Positions 47,874 through 59,793 of a DNA stretch of 64,000 bases are shown in pieces. The stretch is from NCBI RefSeq assembly GCF_001577265.1, contig NZ_CP014517.1:358501-422500 (forward strand), given 5' to 3'. Both the position numbers and the translations under genes were made by a program. Within the stretch, counting starts at the first letter, position 1. Each line of letters starts with the position of its first letter. The DNA is from Variovorax sp. PAMC 28711. Lineage in GTDB: Bacteria; Pseudomonadota; Gammaproteobacteria; Burkholderiales; Burkholderiaceae_C. The notes under the pieces are model-generated. The model searched no databases and was not told the origin of the DNA. It saw nothing but the letters and a program-made list of their open reading frames with translations.

Positions 47874-48999
47874 GGACCCACCCTGCTTCGCACCAGTCTT
47901 GAAGCAGCGCAATCGCGTCCTCGCTGGCGCGCCCCAAGGCCCGCGGCCCGAGCGAACGTGCATCGGCCAGCTGGCGCATGAGCGTCGCATCGCGTCCGGC
48001 GGCCCGAAAGCTCTCGCCGTTGATGAACACGCGGCGATCGTCGTACAGCATGCGCGTGCGGCGATCGAGCGACAGCGAAACGAAACGGTCCGGCGTCTCG
48101 CCGCTCTCGAACCACACATTGGCTTTCGGTTCGGTCATGGATTCACCCAGAGCACGGTCGATCACATCGGACTGCCGCAAGGCGTCTTCGACCGCCTTGC
48201 GCGCGAAGGCCTGGAGGGCCGCCGGCATCGCCGCAGGCTGGCCGACGGCGGGCTGCGCGGGATCCCGATAAGGCACCGCCACGGCGGTGGCGTCGGCGAG
48301 TTCGTCGGCTTGCGCTTCGGCGATGCGCGCGAGCAAATCGGCCCCGAGCCCCGCGGCCGAGGGCGCGCGCAACCCGATCGAGTACGTCATGCAGTCGCCG
48401 CCGACCGCGACCCCGTCGTGCGCATAACGCGGCGGCAGATAAAGCATGTCGCCGGCGTCGAGCACGAAGGTCATTTCGGGCTCGAACCGTTCGAGGATCT
48501 TGAGCGGGACATCGGGCTGCAACGACAGGTCGCGCTGCCGCCCGATCGACCAGCGTCGCTGTCCGCAGGCCTGCAGCAGGAAGACGTCGTAGCTGTCGAA
48601 GTGCGCGCCGACGCCGCCGGTATCGCTCGCGTAGCTGACCATCAGGTCGTCGAGCCGCGCATCGGGCAAAAACCGAAACGATTGCAGCAGCGCATGCGCA
48701 GCGTCGTCGTGCAGGTCGACGCCTTGCACGAGCAACGTCCATCCAGGCTGGCTGCGTGAAGGCAATGCACGGCGCGGGAACGGTCCGTGGCGCAGCTTCC
48801 AGCCGCTGTCGACGCGACGGATCAGCCGAGACTCGACATCTTCCTTCGCGGCCAGCGCGAACAGCGCATCGCGATCGACAGGCGCGCGCAGGCCGGGAAT
48901 GGCCTGGCGCACGACCAGCGGTTTCTTTTGCCAGTGGCGGCGCATGAACTGCGCGGCCGTGAGTCCGCCGAGCAGCGGCAAGGGGTGGTGGGTCTCCAT
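47863..48999 (-). CDS. Cupin/JmjC ribosomal oxygenase-like protein (RoxA/YcfD family)
   Basis: This 378-residue Fe(II)/2-oxoglutarate-dependent oxygenase candidate starts METHHPLPLLGGLTAAQFMR. It has the YcfD-type opening FMRRHWQKKPLVVRQAIPG, an HxD iron motif in VGAHFDSYDVFLLQACGQRR and the later DMLYLPPRYAHDGVAVG His. E. coli YcfD hydroxylates Arg of ribosomal protein L16; length and motif order agree, so the same role is likely but unproven. It is divergent from the FKBP gene, with starts 14 bp apart. Confidence 0.85.
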   Translation of the reverse strand: METHHPLPLLGGLTAAQFMRRHWQKKPLVVRQAIPGLRAPVDRDALFALAAKEDVESRLIRRVDSGWKLRHGPFPRRALPSRSQPGWTLLVQGVDLHDDAAHALLQSFRFLPDARLDDLMVSYASDTGGVGAHFDSYDVFLLQACGQRRWSIGRQRDLSLQPDVPLKILERFEPEMTFVLDAGDMLYLPPRYAHDGVAVGGDCMTYSIGLRAPSAAGLGADLLARIAEAQADELADATAVAVPYRDPAQPAVGQPAAMPAALQAFARKAVEDALRQSDVIDRALGESMTEPKANVWFESGETPDRFVSLSLDRRTRMLYDDRRVFINGESFRAAGRDATLMRQLADARSLGPRALGRASEDAIALLQDWCEAGWVHGT

Positions 49000-49013
49000 G
49001 GGAGAATTCTGCA

Positions 49014-49538
49014 ATGGAAATCTCTCAACAATGCGTGGTGGGGCTCACCTGGACCCTGAAAGACACTCTCGGCGAAGTGCTCGACGTGCTCGACGACCCG
49101 GTGGAATTTTTGATCGGTGGCGACGATCTGTTCGATGCGATCGAGGCGGCCCTTCAAGGTCATGAGCCCGGCGCCCGGGTGCAACTGCAAATCGAACCGG
49201 AGCAGGCCTTCGGCGATTTCAACGACCAGTTGCTCTTCCTGGAGCCGCGCGCCCTCTTCCCGAAGGAACTCGAGGAAGGCATGACCTTCGACGGTGCCGC
49301 CCTGCCGGCGGGCACCAATCCGACGATGCCGCGCGATGCGATCTACGCGGTGACCGAGGTGTACCCGGAACACGTGGTGCTCGATGGCAACCATCCGTTA
49401 GCCGGCATCGCGCTGCGGCTCGACATGACGGTGCGCTCGGTGCGCGAAGCGACCGAAGAAGAAATCGGTCGCGGATCGGCCGGAACCGGATTTTTCAAGC
49501 TGCCGTCCGTTGCACCGGGCAACGACCTGCTGCACTGA
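49014..49538 (+). CDS. FKBP-type peptidyl-prolyl isomerase (SlyD-like)
   Basis: This 174-residue protein has an FKBP fold with an inserted flap (VEFLIGGDDLFDAIEAALQG; EPEQAFGDFNDQLLFLEPRA) like SlyD. It lacks the His/Cys-rich metal-binding tail of E. coli SlyD. It probably acts as a cytoplasmic prolyl isomerase and chaperone. It starts at ATG 49014 and ends just before a strong terminator. Confidence 0.87.
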   Translation: MEISQQCVVGLTWTLKDTLGEVLDVLDDPVEFLIGGDDLFDAIEAALQGHEPGARVQLQIEPEQAFGDFNDQLLFLEPRALFPKELEEGMTFDGAALPAGTNPTMPRDAIYAVTEVYPEHVVLDGNHPLAGIALRLDMTVRSVREATEEEIGRGSAGTGFFKLPSVAPGNDLLH

Positions 49539-49563
49539 ACCGGCGCACGGCTCTGTCGAAGGC

Positions 49564-49594
49564 GAAAAAAAGCCGGGCAACGCCCGGCTTTTTT
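49564..49594. terminator. Bidirectional Rho-independent terminator
   Basis: Seven A residues, a perfect 7-bp stem GCCGGGC/GCCCGGC with a 3-nt loop, and seven T residues, between the convergent FKBP and glycine-zipper genes. Confidence 0.93.
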
Positions 49595-49608
49595 TCGACG
49601 CGTGAAAA

Positions 49609-50109
49609 CTACCAGCGCGAAATCTGCCCGTTGTCGATCCGCACGCGATCGCCGATGCGCAGATCGCCGGGGCTCGCAACGTCGAACACACGATACGCAC
49701 CGTTCTCGGTCTGGACCGACACCCGGTAGCTCTCGTACGCACGCGGGCCGTTGTTCTGCGCTTCGATGCTGTTGCCGAGCAACGCGCCGCCAACGAGACC
49801 CAGCGCCGTGGCAGCGGCGCGGCCGCCGCCGCGACCGAACTGGTTGCCCACCACGCCACCGATCAAGCCGCCCGCCACGGCGCCGCCACCGGATGTGCCG
49901 CTGCCGGCGGTCTCGCTGCGCAAGACCTCGATGTTCGCCACGCGGCCATGTTCGACATAGGGCGCCTGCACGGCTGCATAGGGCTGCGGCGGCGCCTGGT
50001 AAGGGTAGCGGGTGGTCTGGTAAACCGGTGCAGGGGCCACGCAAGCGGTCAGCGTCGCCAGGGCGAGGACCGATGCGGTGACCGACAAAAAGCGAAAAGG
50101 AATTTTCAT
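49609..50109 (-). CDS. Glycine-zipper 2TM outer-membrane lipoprotein (17 kDa antigen family)
   Basis: This 166-residue protein starts MKIPFRFLSVTASVLALATL, with lipobox LTACVAP. A Tyr/Pro-rich lead is followed by the glycine-zipper hairpin (GGGAVAGGLIGGVVGNQFGR; ALGLVGGALLGNSIE) and a C-terminal SH3-like segment (YRVSVQTENGAYRVFDVASP). The family is attached to the outer membrane and linked to envelope stability; a specific role is not known. Confidence 0.87.
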   Translation of the reverse strand: MKIPFRFLSVTASVLALATLTACVAPAPVYQTTRYPYQAPPQPYAAVQAPYVEHGRVANIEVLRSETAGSGTSGGGAVAGGLIGGVVGNQFGRGGGRAAATALGLVGGALLGNSIEAQNNGPRAYESYRVSVQTENGAYRVFDVASPGDLRIGDRVRIDNGQISRW

Positions 50110-50283
50110 GGTGTTGTGCTCCTGGAATGGCGCACTGTGCGCCCTGTCTACATGCAACGCGTCGGACCTTCACGGCGCCGACGACGAAAACATGTTGAAA
50201 CGTCAGAACGCAAGCAGCGTGCGCGGTTCCATGCTTTACCTGGGGGATGCGTCCCGCAGGAACGTCCCAGGGTCAGTCGGCGG
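50110..50283. other. Intergenic region between dut and the glycine-zipper gene
   Basis: This 174-bp region follows the dut stop and contains the upstream sequence of the lipoprotein gene (ribosome binding site GGAGCAC near 50118). No clear promoter, terminator hairpin or coding frame was found. Confidence 0.3.
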
Positions 50284-50729
50284 TCAGTGTTTGCCGGTCG
50301 ATCCGTAGCCGCCTTCACCGCGTTGCGAGAGCGGAAATTCGCTCACCACGTTGAACTGCGCCTGCATCACGGGACGATCACCAGCTGCGCGAGCCGCTCC
50401 ATCGGCTGCAGCACGAAAGGCGTGTCGCTGCGGTTCCATGCGCTGATCTTCAGCTCGCCCTGGTAGTCGCTGTCGATCAAGCCGACCAGGTTGCCGAGCA
50501 CGATGCCGTGCTTGTGGCCGAGCCCCGAACGCGGAAGGATCAGCGCGGCATAGCCCGCGTCGGCCAAGTGGATCGCGATACCGGTGCCGACGAGTTGCCA
50601 CGCATTCGGCGCGAGCGTGATCGGCGCATCGAGGCAGGCGCGCAGGTCAAGGCCCGCGCTGCCTGGCGTCGCATAGGCCGGCAATTGATCCGTCATGCGC
50701 GGATCGAGGACACGGACGTCGACTTTCAC
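50284..50729 (-). CDS. dut: dUTP diphosphatase (frameshifted near 3' end as sequenced)
   Basis: Dut hydrolyses dUTP to dUMP, limiting uracil in DNA and supplying thymidylate synthesis. The start GTG 50729 ([20 protein letters not shown]) is followed by motifs [13 protein letters not shown], then [20 protein letters not shown] and [13 protein letters not shown], with [10 protein letters not shown] next. The frame breaks at the GGG 50371-50373 (plus strand); one extra C gives [16 protein letters not shown], leading to the mobile C-terminal motif [12 protein letters not shown]. The complete enzyme is ~148 residues. It lies in a coaBC-hypothetical-dut operon. Confidence 0.92.
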
Positions 50730-51181
50730 TTTGCTTTCCTTTGCTGTTCCCGTTGTTTGCGCGCCGCGTCTTCCAGGACTTTTTGCCATTTCGCGACGCC
50801 GCCGCCCGGAAGCTTGAACTGGCGAAGCTGGTAGGCGAGCCATGCTCCCCCCGCCGCCAGCAAGACGAGGATGCCGACCGGCACCTGGGCTGCCCAGAGC
50901 AGCACCAGGACGACCACGCCGACACCGAGGAGCAGCTTGCCCGCGACGCCGCCGATCGAGGGAACGGTCACTGCGGCCTCGCCGTTGGAAGAGAGGCGTC
51001 GTTGCGCGGCCGACGCCGCCGCCGATGCCGCGCCGTGCGGCTCCGACGATGGCGTCATGCCGACGTCGAGCCCGTGGTCGCCTTCCTGGCCGGCGCGTTT
51101 CGGCAAGGCGGATTGAGCCGAGAGCCGCTCGACGTAACTTGCAAAGTCGCCATTCGGCGGGGTGTTCCATTGCGGGTTCAT
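50726..51181 (-). CDS. Conserved hypothetical membrane protein (151 aa)
   Basis: It starts [21 protein letters not shown] ~70-residue polar, Ala-rich N-terminal half precedes two adjacent hydrophobic helices ([20 protein letters not shown] and [18 protein letters not shown]) and a basic, Gln-rich C-terminus ([12 protein letters not shown]). It overlaps both coaBC and dut by 4 bp, so it is a coupled operon member. I recognise no function. Confidence 0.72.
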   Translation of the reverse strand: MNPQWNTPPNGDFASYVERLSAQSALPKRAGQEGDHGLDVGMTPSSEPHGAASAAASAAQRRLSSNGEAAVTVPSIGGVAGKLLLGVGVVVLVLLWAAQVPVGILVLLAAGGAWLAYQLRQFKLPGGGVAKWQKVLEDAARKQREQQRKAK

Positions 51182-52404
51182 GCGTTTCTCCAATCGGGCA
51201 GCCGCGCTGCGATGTCGGTGACCAGTTCACGCGCCAGCGTGAGCTTGGCGGCGCGCGGCAACTCGCGCACGCCCTTGGCGTCGACCAGCAGCAACGCGTT
51301 GTCGTCCTGCCCGAAGGTCAACGGCCCGATGTTGCCGACCAGCAGCGGAATGCCCTTGCGTTCCCGCTTGGCCTTTGCATGTTCGACGAGGTTCTCGCTC
51401 TCTGCGGCAAAGCCGACGCAGAAAAGCTCGCGGCGTTGCGCGCGCTCGCCCTGCGCCACCGTGAGCAGGATATCGGTGTTCTCCACGAAGTGCAGCACCG
51501 GCGGCTTGCCACTGCCGTCCTTCTTGATCTTGTGTTCGCTGTGCGCGGCCGGTCGCCAGTCTGCAACGGCTGCGGTCGCAATGAAAATCGTCGCGCGCTG
51601 CGCAGCAGCGACGGTTGCATCGAGCATTTCCTGCGCCGAAGTCACATCGACACGGCGCACCCCGCGCGGCGTCTCGAGGTGCACCGGGCCGGCCACCAGA
51701 GTGACATCGGCGCCGGCATCGCGTGCGGCGCGTGCGATCGCAAAACCCATCTTTCCGGACGAGTGATTCGTGATGCCGCGAATCGGGTCGAGCGCCTCGA
51801 ACGTCGGCCCCGCGGTGACCAGCACGTGCTGTCCGGCCAGCAGCTTCGGCTGGAAAAAAGCGGTGATGTCGTCGAGCAATTGCGCGGGCTCGAGCATGCG
51901 GCCATCGCCGGTTTCGCCGCACGCCTGCCAGCCGCTGCCGACGCCCAGCACATGGGCGCCGTCCGCCGCCACCTGCGCCAGGTTGCGCTGCGTCGCGGGA
52001 TGCGACCACATCTCCCGGTTCATCGCCGGCGCGATCAAGAGCGGGACGCGGTCTGCCGGGCGCGCGAGGCACAGCAGGCTCAGGAGCTCGTCGGAACGCC
52101 CTTGCACCAGCCGCGCGATGAAGTCGGCGCTGCAGGGCGCCAGCACGATCGCATCGGCTTCGCGACTCAGGTTGATGTGCGGCATGTTGTTGGGCTCGCG
52201 CGCATCCCACTGCGAGCCGTACACCGGGCGTCCCGACAAGGCCTGCATGGTGACCGGCGTGATGAACTGTTCGGCCGCTTCGGTCATGACCACCTGCACC
52301 GTCGCGCCGGCTTTCAGGAGCAGGCGGCACAGCTCGGCCGACTTGTAGCAGGCGATGCCGCCGGTGAGGCCGAGGACAATGTGTCTATCCGAGAGGTCTT
52401 GCAT
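51178..52404 (-). CDS. coaBC: Bifunctional phosphopantothenoylcysteine decarboxylase/synthetase
   Basis: This 408-residue CoA-biosynthesis enzyme has an N-terminal CoaC flavoprotein domain ([33 protein letters not shown]; the PASANxxAK-type site read as [10 protein letters not shown]). The C-terminal CoaB synthetase domain has [20 protein letters not shown], then [13 protein letters not shown]. It makes 4'-phosphopantetheine from phosphopantothenate and cysteine. A TAAACT hexamer ends 6 bases before the ATG (possible leaderless start). It overlaps the downstream hypothetical gene. Confidence 0.94.
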   Translation of the reverse strand: MQDLSDRHIVLGLTGGIACYKSAELCRLLLKAGATVQVVMTEAAEQFITPVTMQALSGRPVYGSQWDAREPNNMPHINLSREADAIVLAPCSADFIARLVQGRSDELLSLLCLARPADRVPLLIAPAMNREMWSHPATQRNLAQVAADGAHVLGVGSGWQACGETGDGRMLEPAQLLDDITAFFQPKLLAGQHVLVTAGPTFEALDPIRGITNHSSGKMGFAIARAARDAGADVTLVAGPVHLETPRGVRRVDVTSAQEMLDATVAAAQRATIFIATAAVADWRPAAHSEHKIKKDGSGKPPVLHFVENTDILLTVAQGERAQRRELFCVGFAAESENLVEHAKAKRERKGIPLLVGNIGPLTFGQDDNALLLVDAKGVRELPRAAKLTLARELVTDIAARLPDWRNA

Positions 52405-52427
52405 GCCGGCAGTTTAAGTGGCCCGCC

Positions 52428-52433
52428 TATAAT
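52428..52433 (+). promoter_or_regulatory. pyrG promoter -10 element
   Basis: A consensus TATAAT lies 41 bp upstream of the pyrG ATG in the 70-bp gap from the divergent coaBC start. No strong -35 is recognisable at the usual spacing. The leader would be about 35 nt. Confidence 0.5.
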
Positions 52434-52459
52434 CCTCATTTCCCACTGACCGGACGTAA

Positions 52460-54149
<1,690 letters not shown>

Positions 54150-54153
<4 letters not shown>

Positions 54154-55007
54154 AGTTGTGTGGCTTCGAGATCGGGCTCGACAAGCCGTTCTTCCTGATC
54201 GCCGGCCCGTGCGTGATCGAATCCGAGCAGCTGCAGATGGACACGGCCGGCACGCTGAAGGAGATCACCTCGGCGCTGGGCATTCCGTTCATCTTCAAAA
54301 GCAGTTTCGACAAGGCCAATCGCTCTTCCGGCAGCACTTTTCGCGGGCCAGGGATCGATGTGGGCCTGGAAATCCTGGCCAAGGTCAAACGCGAACTCGG
54401 CTTGCCGGTGCTGACCGACATCCACGACGAATCGCAGATCGCGCAGGTTTCGAGCGTGGTCGACGTGCTGCAGACGCCGGCGTTCCTGTGTCGTCAGACC
54501 GACTTCATCCGCGCGGTGGCGCAGTCGGGCAAGCCGGTCAATATCAAGAAGGGCCAGTTTCTCGCGCCGCACGACATGAAGAACGTGATCGACAAGGCGC
54601 GTGCTGCCGCGAAAGAAAAAGGCCTGGAAGAAGACAACTTCATGGCCTGCGAGCGCGGCGCCAGCTTCGGCTACAACAACCTGGTGTCGGACATGCGGTC
54701 GCTCGCGATCATGCGCGAGACACGTGCGCCGGTTGTCTTCGATGCCACGCACTCCGTGCAACTCCCGGGTGGCCAGGGAACCAGTTCGGGCGGCCAGCGC
54801 GAAATGGTGCCGGTGCTGGCGCGCGCAGCACTGGCCGTCGGCGTGGCGGGCGTGTTCATGGAAACGCACCCTGACCCATCCAAGGCGATGAGCGACGGCC
54901 CCAATGCCGTCCCGCTCAAGCACATGAAGGCATTGCTGGAGACGCTGGTCGCGCTTGATGCCATCACCAAGAAAAACGGCTATCTGGAAGACAGGTTTCA
55001 AGCATGA
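54150..55007 (+). CDS. kdsA: 3-deoxy-8-phosphooctulonate (Kdo-8-P) synthase
   Basis: KdsA condenses phosphoenolpyruvate with arabinose-5-phosphate to make Kdo-8-P for lipopolysaccharide. The 285-residue TIM barrel shows [17 protein letters not shown], then [12 protein letters not shown] and [17 protein letters not shown], with the C-terminal [14 protein letters not shown] region. It is complete. It overlaps pyrG upstream and the DUF1330 gene downstream by 4 bp each. Confidence 0.95.
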
Positions 55008-55290
55008 GTGGTTATGTCATTGCGTACGTCGAAGTCACCAACCCGACGCAGTACGAAGAATACAAAAAGTGGTCCTCCGCCGCGATGAAGGCCAGCGGCG
55101 CCGAGGTGTGCGTGCGCGGTGGCCAGGTCGCCGTGCTGGAAGGCGACTGTCGCCGTCGCGCGTGATCGTCCTCAAGTTCCCGACCTTCGAGCAAGCCACG
55201 GCGTTCTACGAACTGCCCGAATACCTCAAGGCACGCGAAGCGCGCGCCGGTGCGGCCGTGATGCGCATGATCGCCGTCGAAGGCCTCTGA
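55004..55290 (+). CDS. DUF1330 family protein (frameshifted as sequenced)
   Basis: This ~95-residue dimeric alpha/beta-barrel protein starts [20 protein letters not shown]. Its first part ends [10 protein letters not shown] and its second part is [20 protein letters not shown] in another frame. Inserting one G at 55149 (TGTCG to TGGTCG) joins them as [13 protein letters not shown], the expected family pattern. It is coupled to kdsA (ATGA) and sits 37 bp before eno. Its function is unknown. Confidence 0.83.
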
Positions 55291-55312
55291 TTTTTGTTTT
55301 GACCGAGACTGA

Positions 55313-56611
<1,299 letters not shown>

Positions 56612-56626
56612 GACTCGACCGCTCCC

Positions 56627-56902
56627 ATGCGCACGCGCATCGTTCCGATCGTTCTGGTCTTGTTGCTGGCCGTTCTTCAATGGCAGCTTTGGACCGGGCG
56701 CGGCAGCATGCGCGACGTGGCGCAACTGCGCGAAAAGCTCGTTGTCCAAAAGGAGGCCAATGCCAAGGCGGCGCTGGCCAACGAGCGGCTGACCTCGGAA
56801 GTGAGCGATCTGAAGGAAGGCCTTGAGATGGTCGAGGAACGTGCCCGCGCCGAACTCGGCATGGTCAAGCCGAACGAAGTGTTCGTGCAAATGACGCACT
56901 GA
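56627..56902 (+). CDS. ftsB: Cell division protein FtsB
   Basis: This 91-residue bitopic protein has a short cytoplasmic N-terminus, one membrane helix (IVPIVLVLLLAVLQWQLW) and a periplasmic coiled coil (LREKLVVQKEANAKAALANE). It ends with RARAELGMVKPNEVFVQ, the FtsB/DivIC signature. It bridges FtsL and FtsQ at the division septum. The position directly after eno is the standard one. Confidence 0.92.
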   Translation: MRTRIVPIVLVLLLAVLQWQLWTGRGSMRDVAQLREKLVVQKEANAKAALANERLTSEVSDLKEGLEMVEERARAELGMVKPNEVFVQMTH

Positions 56903-56914
56903 AACGCACCTCGA

Positions 56915-57532
56915 ATGCCGGCGTTTTTTTCCGCGCAGGCTTTTGCGCTGTGGGGTACCCCGACCACCTGGCTGGAAGTCGTGGCAGCCCTTCTTGCGTT
57001 GGCGATGGTGGGTTGCAACATGCGCGAAATCCATTGGGGATGGCCGCTCGCCATCGTGAGTTCGCTGCTCTACGTGGGCGTTTTCGCACAGGCCCGCATT
57101 TACGGTGACGCCTCACTCCAGATTTTCTTTGCCGTCGTGGCGTTGTGGGGTTGGTTCCAGTGGCTGCGCGGGCGCCGGGCCGACGGCAGTTCGTTGCATG
57201 TCAGCCGGCTGTCGTCGCGCGGACGGTGGCGCACGTTGGCGGCGTGCGCCATTGCGTGGCCGGCCGTCTCGTTTTTCCTGATTCGCTTTACCGACTCCGA
57301 TGTGCCCTGGTTCGACGGTTTTGCCACCGGGCTCAGCCTGGTCGGACAGTTCTTGCTCGCACGGAAGTTCATCGAGAACTGGGTGGTGTGGCTGGCCGTC
57401 AATGCCGTGAGTGTGGGACTCTTCATTCACAAAGGCTTGTGGCTCACCGTCGGGCTCTATGCAGTCTTTGCAGTGCTCAGCGTGGCGGGCTACCAGACGT
57501 GGCGACAGCGCCTGCGTCCTGTCGCCCCATGA
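56915..57532 (+). CDS. pnuC: Nicotinamide riboside transporter PnuC
   Basis: This 205-residue, seven-helix inner-membrane transporter has family signatures WGTPTTWLEVVAALLALAMV, then LQIFFAVVALWGWFQWLRGR and FIENWVVWLAVNAVSVGLFI. It mediates facilitated uptake of nicotinamide riboside. It is coupled by an ATGA overlap to an NadR-like kinase gene that would trap the substrate by phosphorylation. Confidence 0.9.
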   Translation: MPAFFSAQAFALWGTPTTWLEVVAALLALAMVGCNMREIHWGWPLAIVSSLLYVGVFAQARIYGDASLQIFFAVVALWGWFQWLRGRRADGSSLHVSRLSSRGRWRTLAACAIAWPAVSFFLIRFTDSDVPWFDGFATGLSLVGQFLLARKFIENWVVWLAVNAVSVGLFIHKGLWLTVGLYAVFAVLSVAGYQTWRQRLRPVAP

Positions 57533-58200
57533 CCCCGGCGCTGCCGACCGGCTGTGTGATCGCGATGCTGGGCGCCGAAAGCACGGGGAAGACAGAGCTC
57601 GCGCGAGCGATCGCTGGCCGCCTTCAGGCGCGTGGGCTTGCTGCCACGCTGGTCGGTGAGTACTTGCGCGAGTGGTGCGATCGTGAAGGCCGCACGCCCC
57701 GCCCCGACGAGCAAGCAGCCATCGCTGCCGAGCAGACGCGGCGCATTGCAGAGGCTGCGACACGGGGTGTGGTCGTGGCCGACACGACGGCGCTCATGAC
57801 CGCCGTCTACAGCGACATGCTATTCAACGATGCTGGCCTCTACGCAACCGCCTTAAAGGCCCAGAGCGGCTATGCAATCACCTTGCTGACGGCGCTTGAC
57901 GTCCCTTGGGTCGGCGACGGCTTGCAACGCGATGGACCGCACGTGCGCGTGCCGGTTGACGCCAGGGTTCGCGCTGCGTTGACCGACGCGCGCCTGCCAT
58001 TCAGCGTGATCCATGGTCTTGGCCGAGAGCGCTTGTCCAACGCCTGGAATGCCATCCACGCCATCGCCGATCGTTCGGACCCGGTGCGTGACACTCGCCG
58101 GTCCGGCGCGGGGAATGCGGCATGGTCGTGGCCTTGCGAAAAGTGCTCCGATCCCGCTTGCGAGCACCAGCTCTTCACGGCTCTTCTGGCGAAACGCTGA
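57529..58200 (+). CDS. NadR-like AAA ATPase, probable nicotinamide riboside kinase
   Basis: This 223-residue P-loop protein starts MTPALPTGCVIAMLGAESTG, with Walker A GAESTGKTELARAI. It continues with VGEYLREWCDREGRTPRPDE and VVADTTALMTAVYSDMLF, the features of the C-terminal ribosylnicotinamide kinase domain of NadR. The NMN adenylyltransferase and HTH domains of full NadR are absent. It ends with a Cys-containing stretch (CEKCSDPACEHQ) of unknown purpose. Coupling to pnuC supports the salvage role. Confidence 0.85.
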   Translation: MTPALPTGCVIAMLGAESTGKTELARAIAGRLQARGLAATLVGEYLREWCDREGRTPRPDEQAAIAAEQTRRIAEAATRGVVVADTTALMTAVYSDMLFNDAGLYATALKAQSGYAITLLTALDVPWVGDGLQRDGPHVRVPVDARVRAALTDARLPFSVIHGLGRERLSNAWNAIHAIADRSDPVRDTRRSGAGNAAWSWPCEKCSDPACEHQLFTALLAKR

Positions 58201-58222
58201 TCCGCGACGCCTGCTGTCACGC

Positions 58223-59221
58223 CTACTGGACCACGGAACTGGCAGGCAACTGGTCGCCCGGTCCGCGAAAAATCTGCGCCGCATCCACGGCGTCGAAACG
58301 GTATTGCTTGCCGCAGAAATCGCAACCGACTTCGATGTCTCCGCGCTCCGCGAGGATGCTCTCAGCCTCTTCGACGCCGAGGCTGCGAATCATGCTTGCG
58401 ACGCGCTCGCGGCCGCAGGTGCAGCCAAAGTGCGGGCCGAGCAAGCCAGCCTGCGGTTCGAAACGCAAAAGCTTCTCTTCCCAGAACAGGCGACGCAGGA
58501 TGGTCTCGATGTCCAGCGTCAATAGCTCTTCGCGCGTCAGGCTCGACGCCAAGATCGAAACGCGGTTGTAGTCTTCGTTGAGCCCGATCTGGTCCGCGTT
58601 GGCCTGATCGAAATCGCGTTGCGACGTGCCCTCGAGATTGCCCTCACCCTTCACGGGAAGACGCTGAATCAGCAGTCCCGCAGCGACCTTGTCGTCCGCT
58701 GCGAGCACAAGCGTCGTGTCGAGTTGCTCGCTCTGCAACATGTAGTGCTGGAGCACGTCGCTCAGTTTGCCGAGCTTCTCGCCGCGGTCGCCGAAAAGCG
58801 GCACCACGCCCTGGTACGGCTGCTGCCCGGGCAGGCGGTCCTTCGGGTCCAGGGTGATGGCACAACGCCCCTTGTTGGTCACGTTGACCATGTCCGGGAG
58901 CCGCGCATCCGGCGGCAGGTCGCCGATGACTTTGGCCGTGGCACGGAGGCTGAGGTCGGGTTTGACTTCGGCGACCGCGACCTTCACCGGGCCGTCCCCG
59001 AAGATCTGCAGGATCAACGACCCATTGAACTTGATGTTCGACTGCATCAGCGTGGCTGCCGCGGTCATCTCGCCGAGCAGTTCAGCAACGGGGAGCGGGT
59101 AGGCGCCAGTCGCCGAATTGGACGCGCGACGCGCAAGAATCTCCCGCCACGCGTCGGTCAGGCGAACGATCATGCCGCGCACCGGCAGGCCATCGAACAG
59201 GAATTTGTGCAACTCGCTCAA
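58223..59221 (-). CDS. hslO: Hsp33 redox-regulated chaperone
   Basis: This 332-residue holdase is activated by oxidation. It starts at TTG 59221 (MSELHKFLFDGLPVRGMIVR) and contains the folded N-terminal domain. The C-terminal zinc site has four cysteines in FGCTCGRERV and VGCDFCGKQYRFD, which form disulfides under oxidative stress. The tail beyond the zinc site is normal. It is coupled to the upstream gamma-carbonic-anhydrase-like gene, 10 bp away. Confidence 0.94.
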   Translation of the reverse strand: MSELHKFLFDGLPVRGMIVRLTDAWREILARRASNSATGAYPLPVAELLGEMTAAATLMQSNIKFNGSLILQIFGDGPVKVAVAEVKPDLSLRATAKVIGDLPPDARLPDMVNVTNKGRCAITLDPKDRLPGQQPYQGVVPLFGDRGEKLGKLSDVLQHYMLQSEQLDTTLVLAADDKVAAGLLIQRLPVKGEGNLEGTSQRDFDQANADQIGLNEDYNRVSILASSLTREELLTLDIETILRRLFWEEKLLRFEPQAGLLGPHFGCTCGRERVASMIRSLGVEEAESILAERGDIEVGCDFCGKQYRFDAVDAAQIFRGPGDQLPASSVVQ

Positions 59222-59230
59222 AACAATCCT

Positions 59231-59755
59231 TCAGGAGATTTTCTTCAAGCCCTTCGCAAAGCGACGGGCGTTCTCGACGTAATGCTCGGCGCTTTGTCGC
59301 AGCTTCGTCGCAGCCGCATCGTCCAAAGTGCGAACCACCTTGGCGGGTGAACCGATGATCAGCGAGTTGTCGGGAAATTCCTTGCCCTCGGTCACAACGC
59401 TGCCGGCGCCGACAATTGAATTGCGGCCAATCTTCGCGTTATTCAAGATCACCGCCTGGATGCCAATGAGCGAGTTGTCGCCGATGGTGCACCCGTGCAG
59501 CATGACCTGGTGCCCGATCGTGACGTTCTCGCCGACCGTGAGCGGGCACCCTACATCGGCATGCAGCACGGAAAGATCCTGAACATTGCTGTTGCGGCCG
59601 ATGGTCAAGGTTTCCGTGTCGCCGCGCAGCACGGCACCGAACCAGATGCTTGCGTTGTCGGCCAGATGAACGTTGCCCATCACCTGCGCGCTGTCCGCGA
59701 CCCAGGCATCCGTGCCAAGGCGTGGTGCCACGCCATCCAGTTCATACAAGGCCAT
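59231..59755 (-). CDS. Gamma-carbonic anhydrase-like left-handed beta-helix protein
   Basis: This 174-residue hexapeptide-repeat protein of the YrdA/PaaY type starts [20 protein letters not shown]. It shows [20 protein letters not shown] and the zinc-ligand His residues in [20 protein letters not shown] and [13 protein letters not shown]. It is predicted to form trimers; carbonic anhydrase activity is variable in the family. AGGAGA precedes the ATG. It shares a 38-bp divergent control region with the DUF455 gene. Confidence 0.88.
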   Translation of the reverse strand: MALYELDGVAPRLGTDAWVADSAQVMGNVHLADNASIWFGAVLRGDTETLTIGRNSNVQDLSVLHADVGCPLTVGENVTIGHQVMLHGCTIGDNSLIGIQAVILNNAKIGRNSIVGAGSVVTEGKEFPDNSLIIGSPAKVVRTLDDAAATKLRQSAEHYVENARRFAKGLKKIS

Positions 59756-59793
59756 CGCAGAGTCTCCTGACAGTCAAAACTAGAATTGTAGGG
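59756..59793. promoter_or_regulatory. Compact divergent promoter region
   Basis: The 38 bp between two divergent ATGs contain TAGAAT (59781-59786, plus strand, ending 7 bases before ATG 59794) and an overlapping TACAAT read on the minus strand (59785-59790). Overlapping -10 elements would make the two transcription starts mutually exclusive. Confidence 0.4.
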
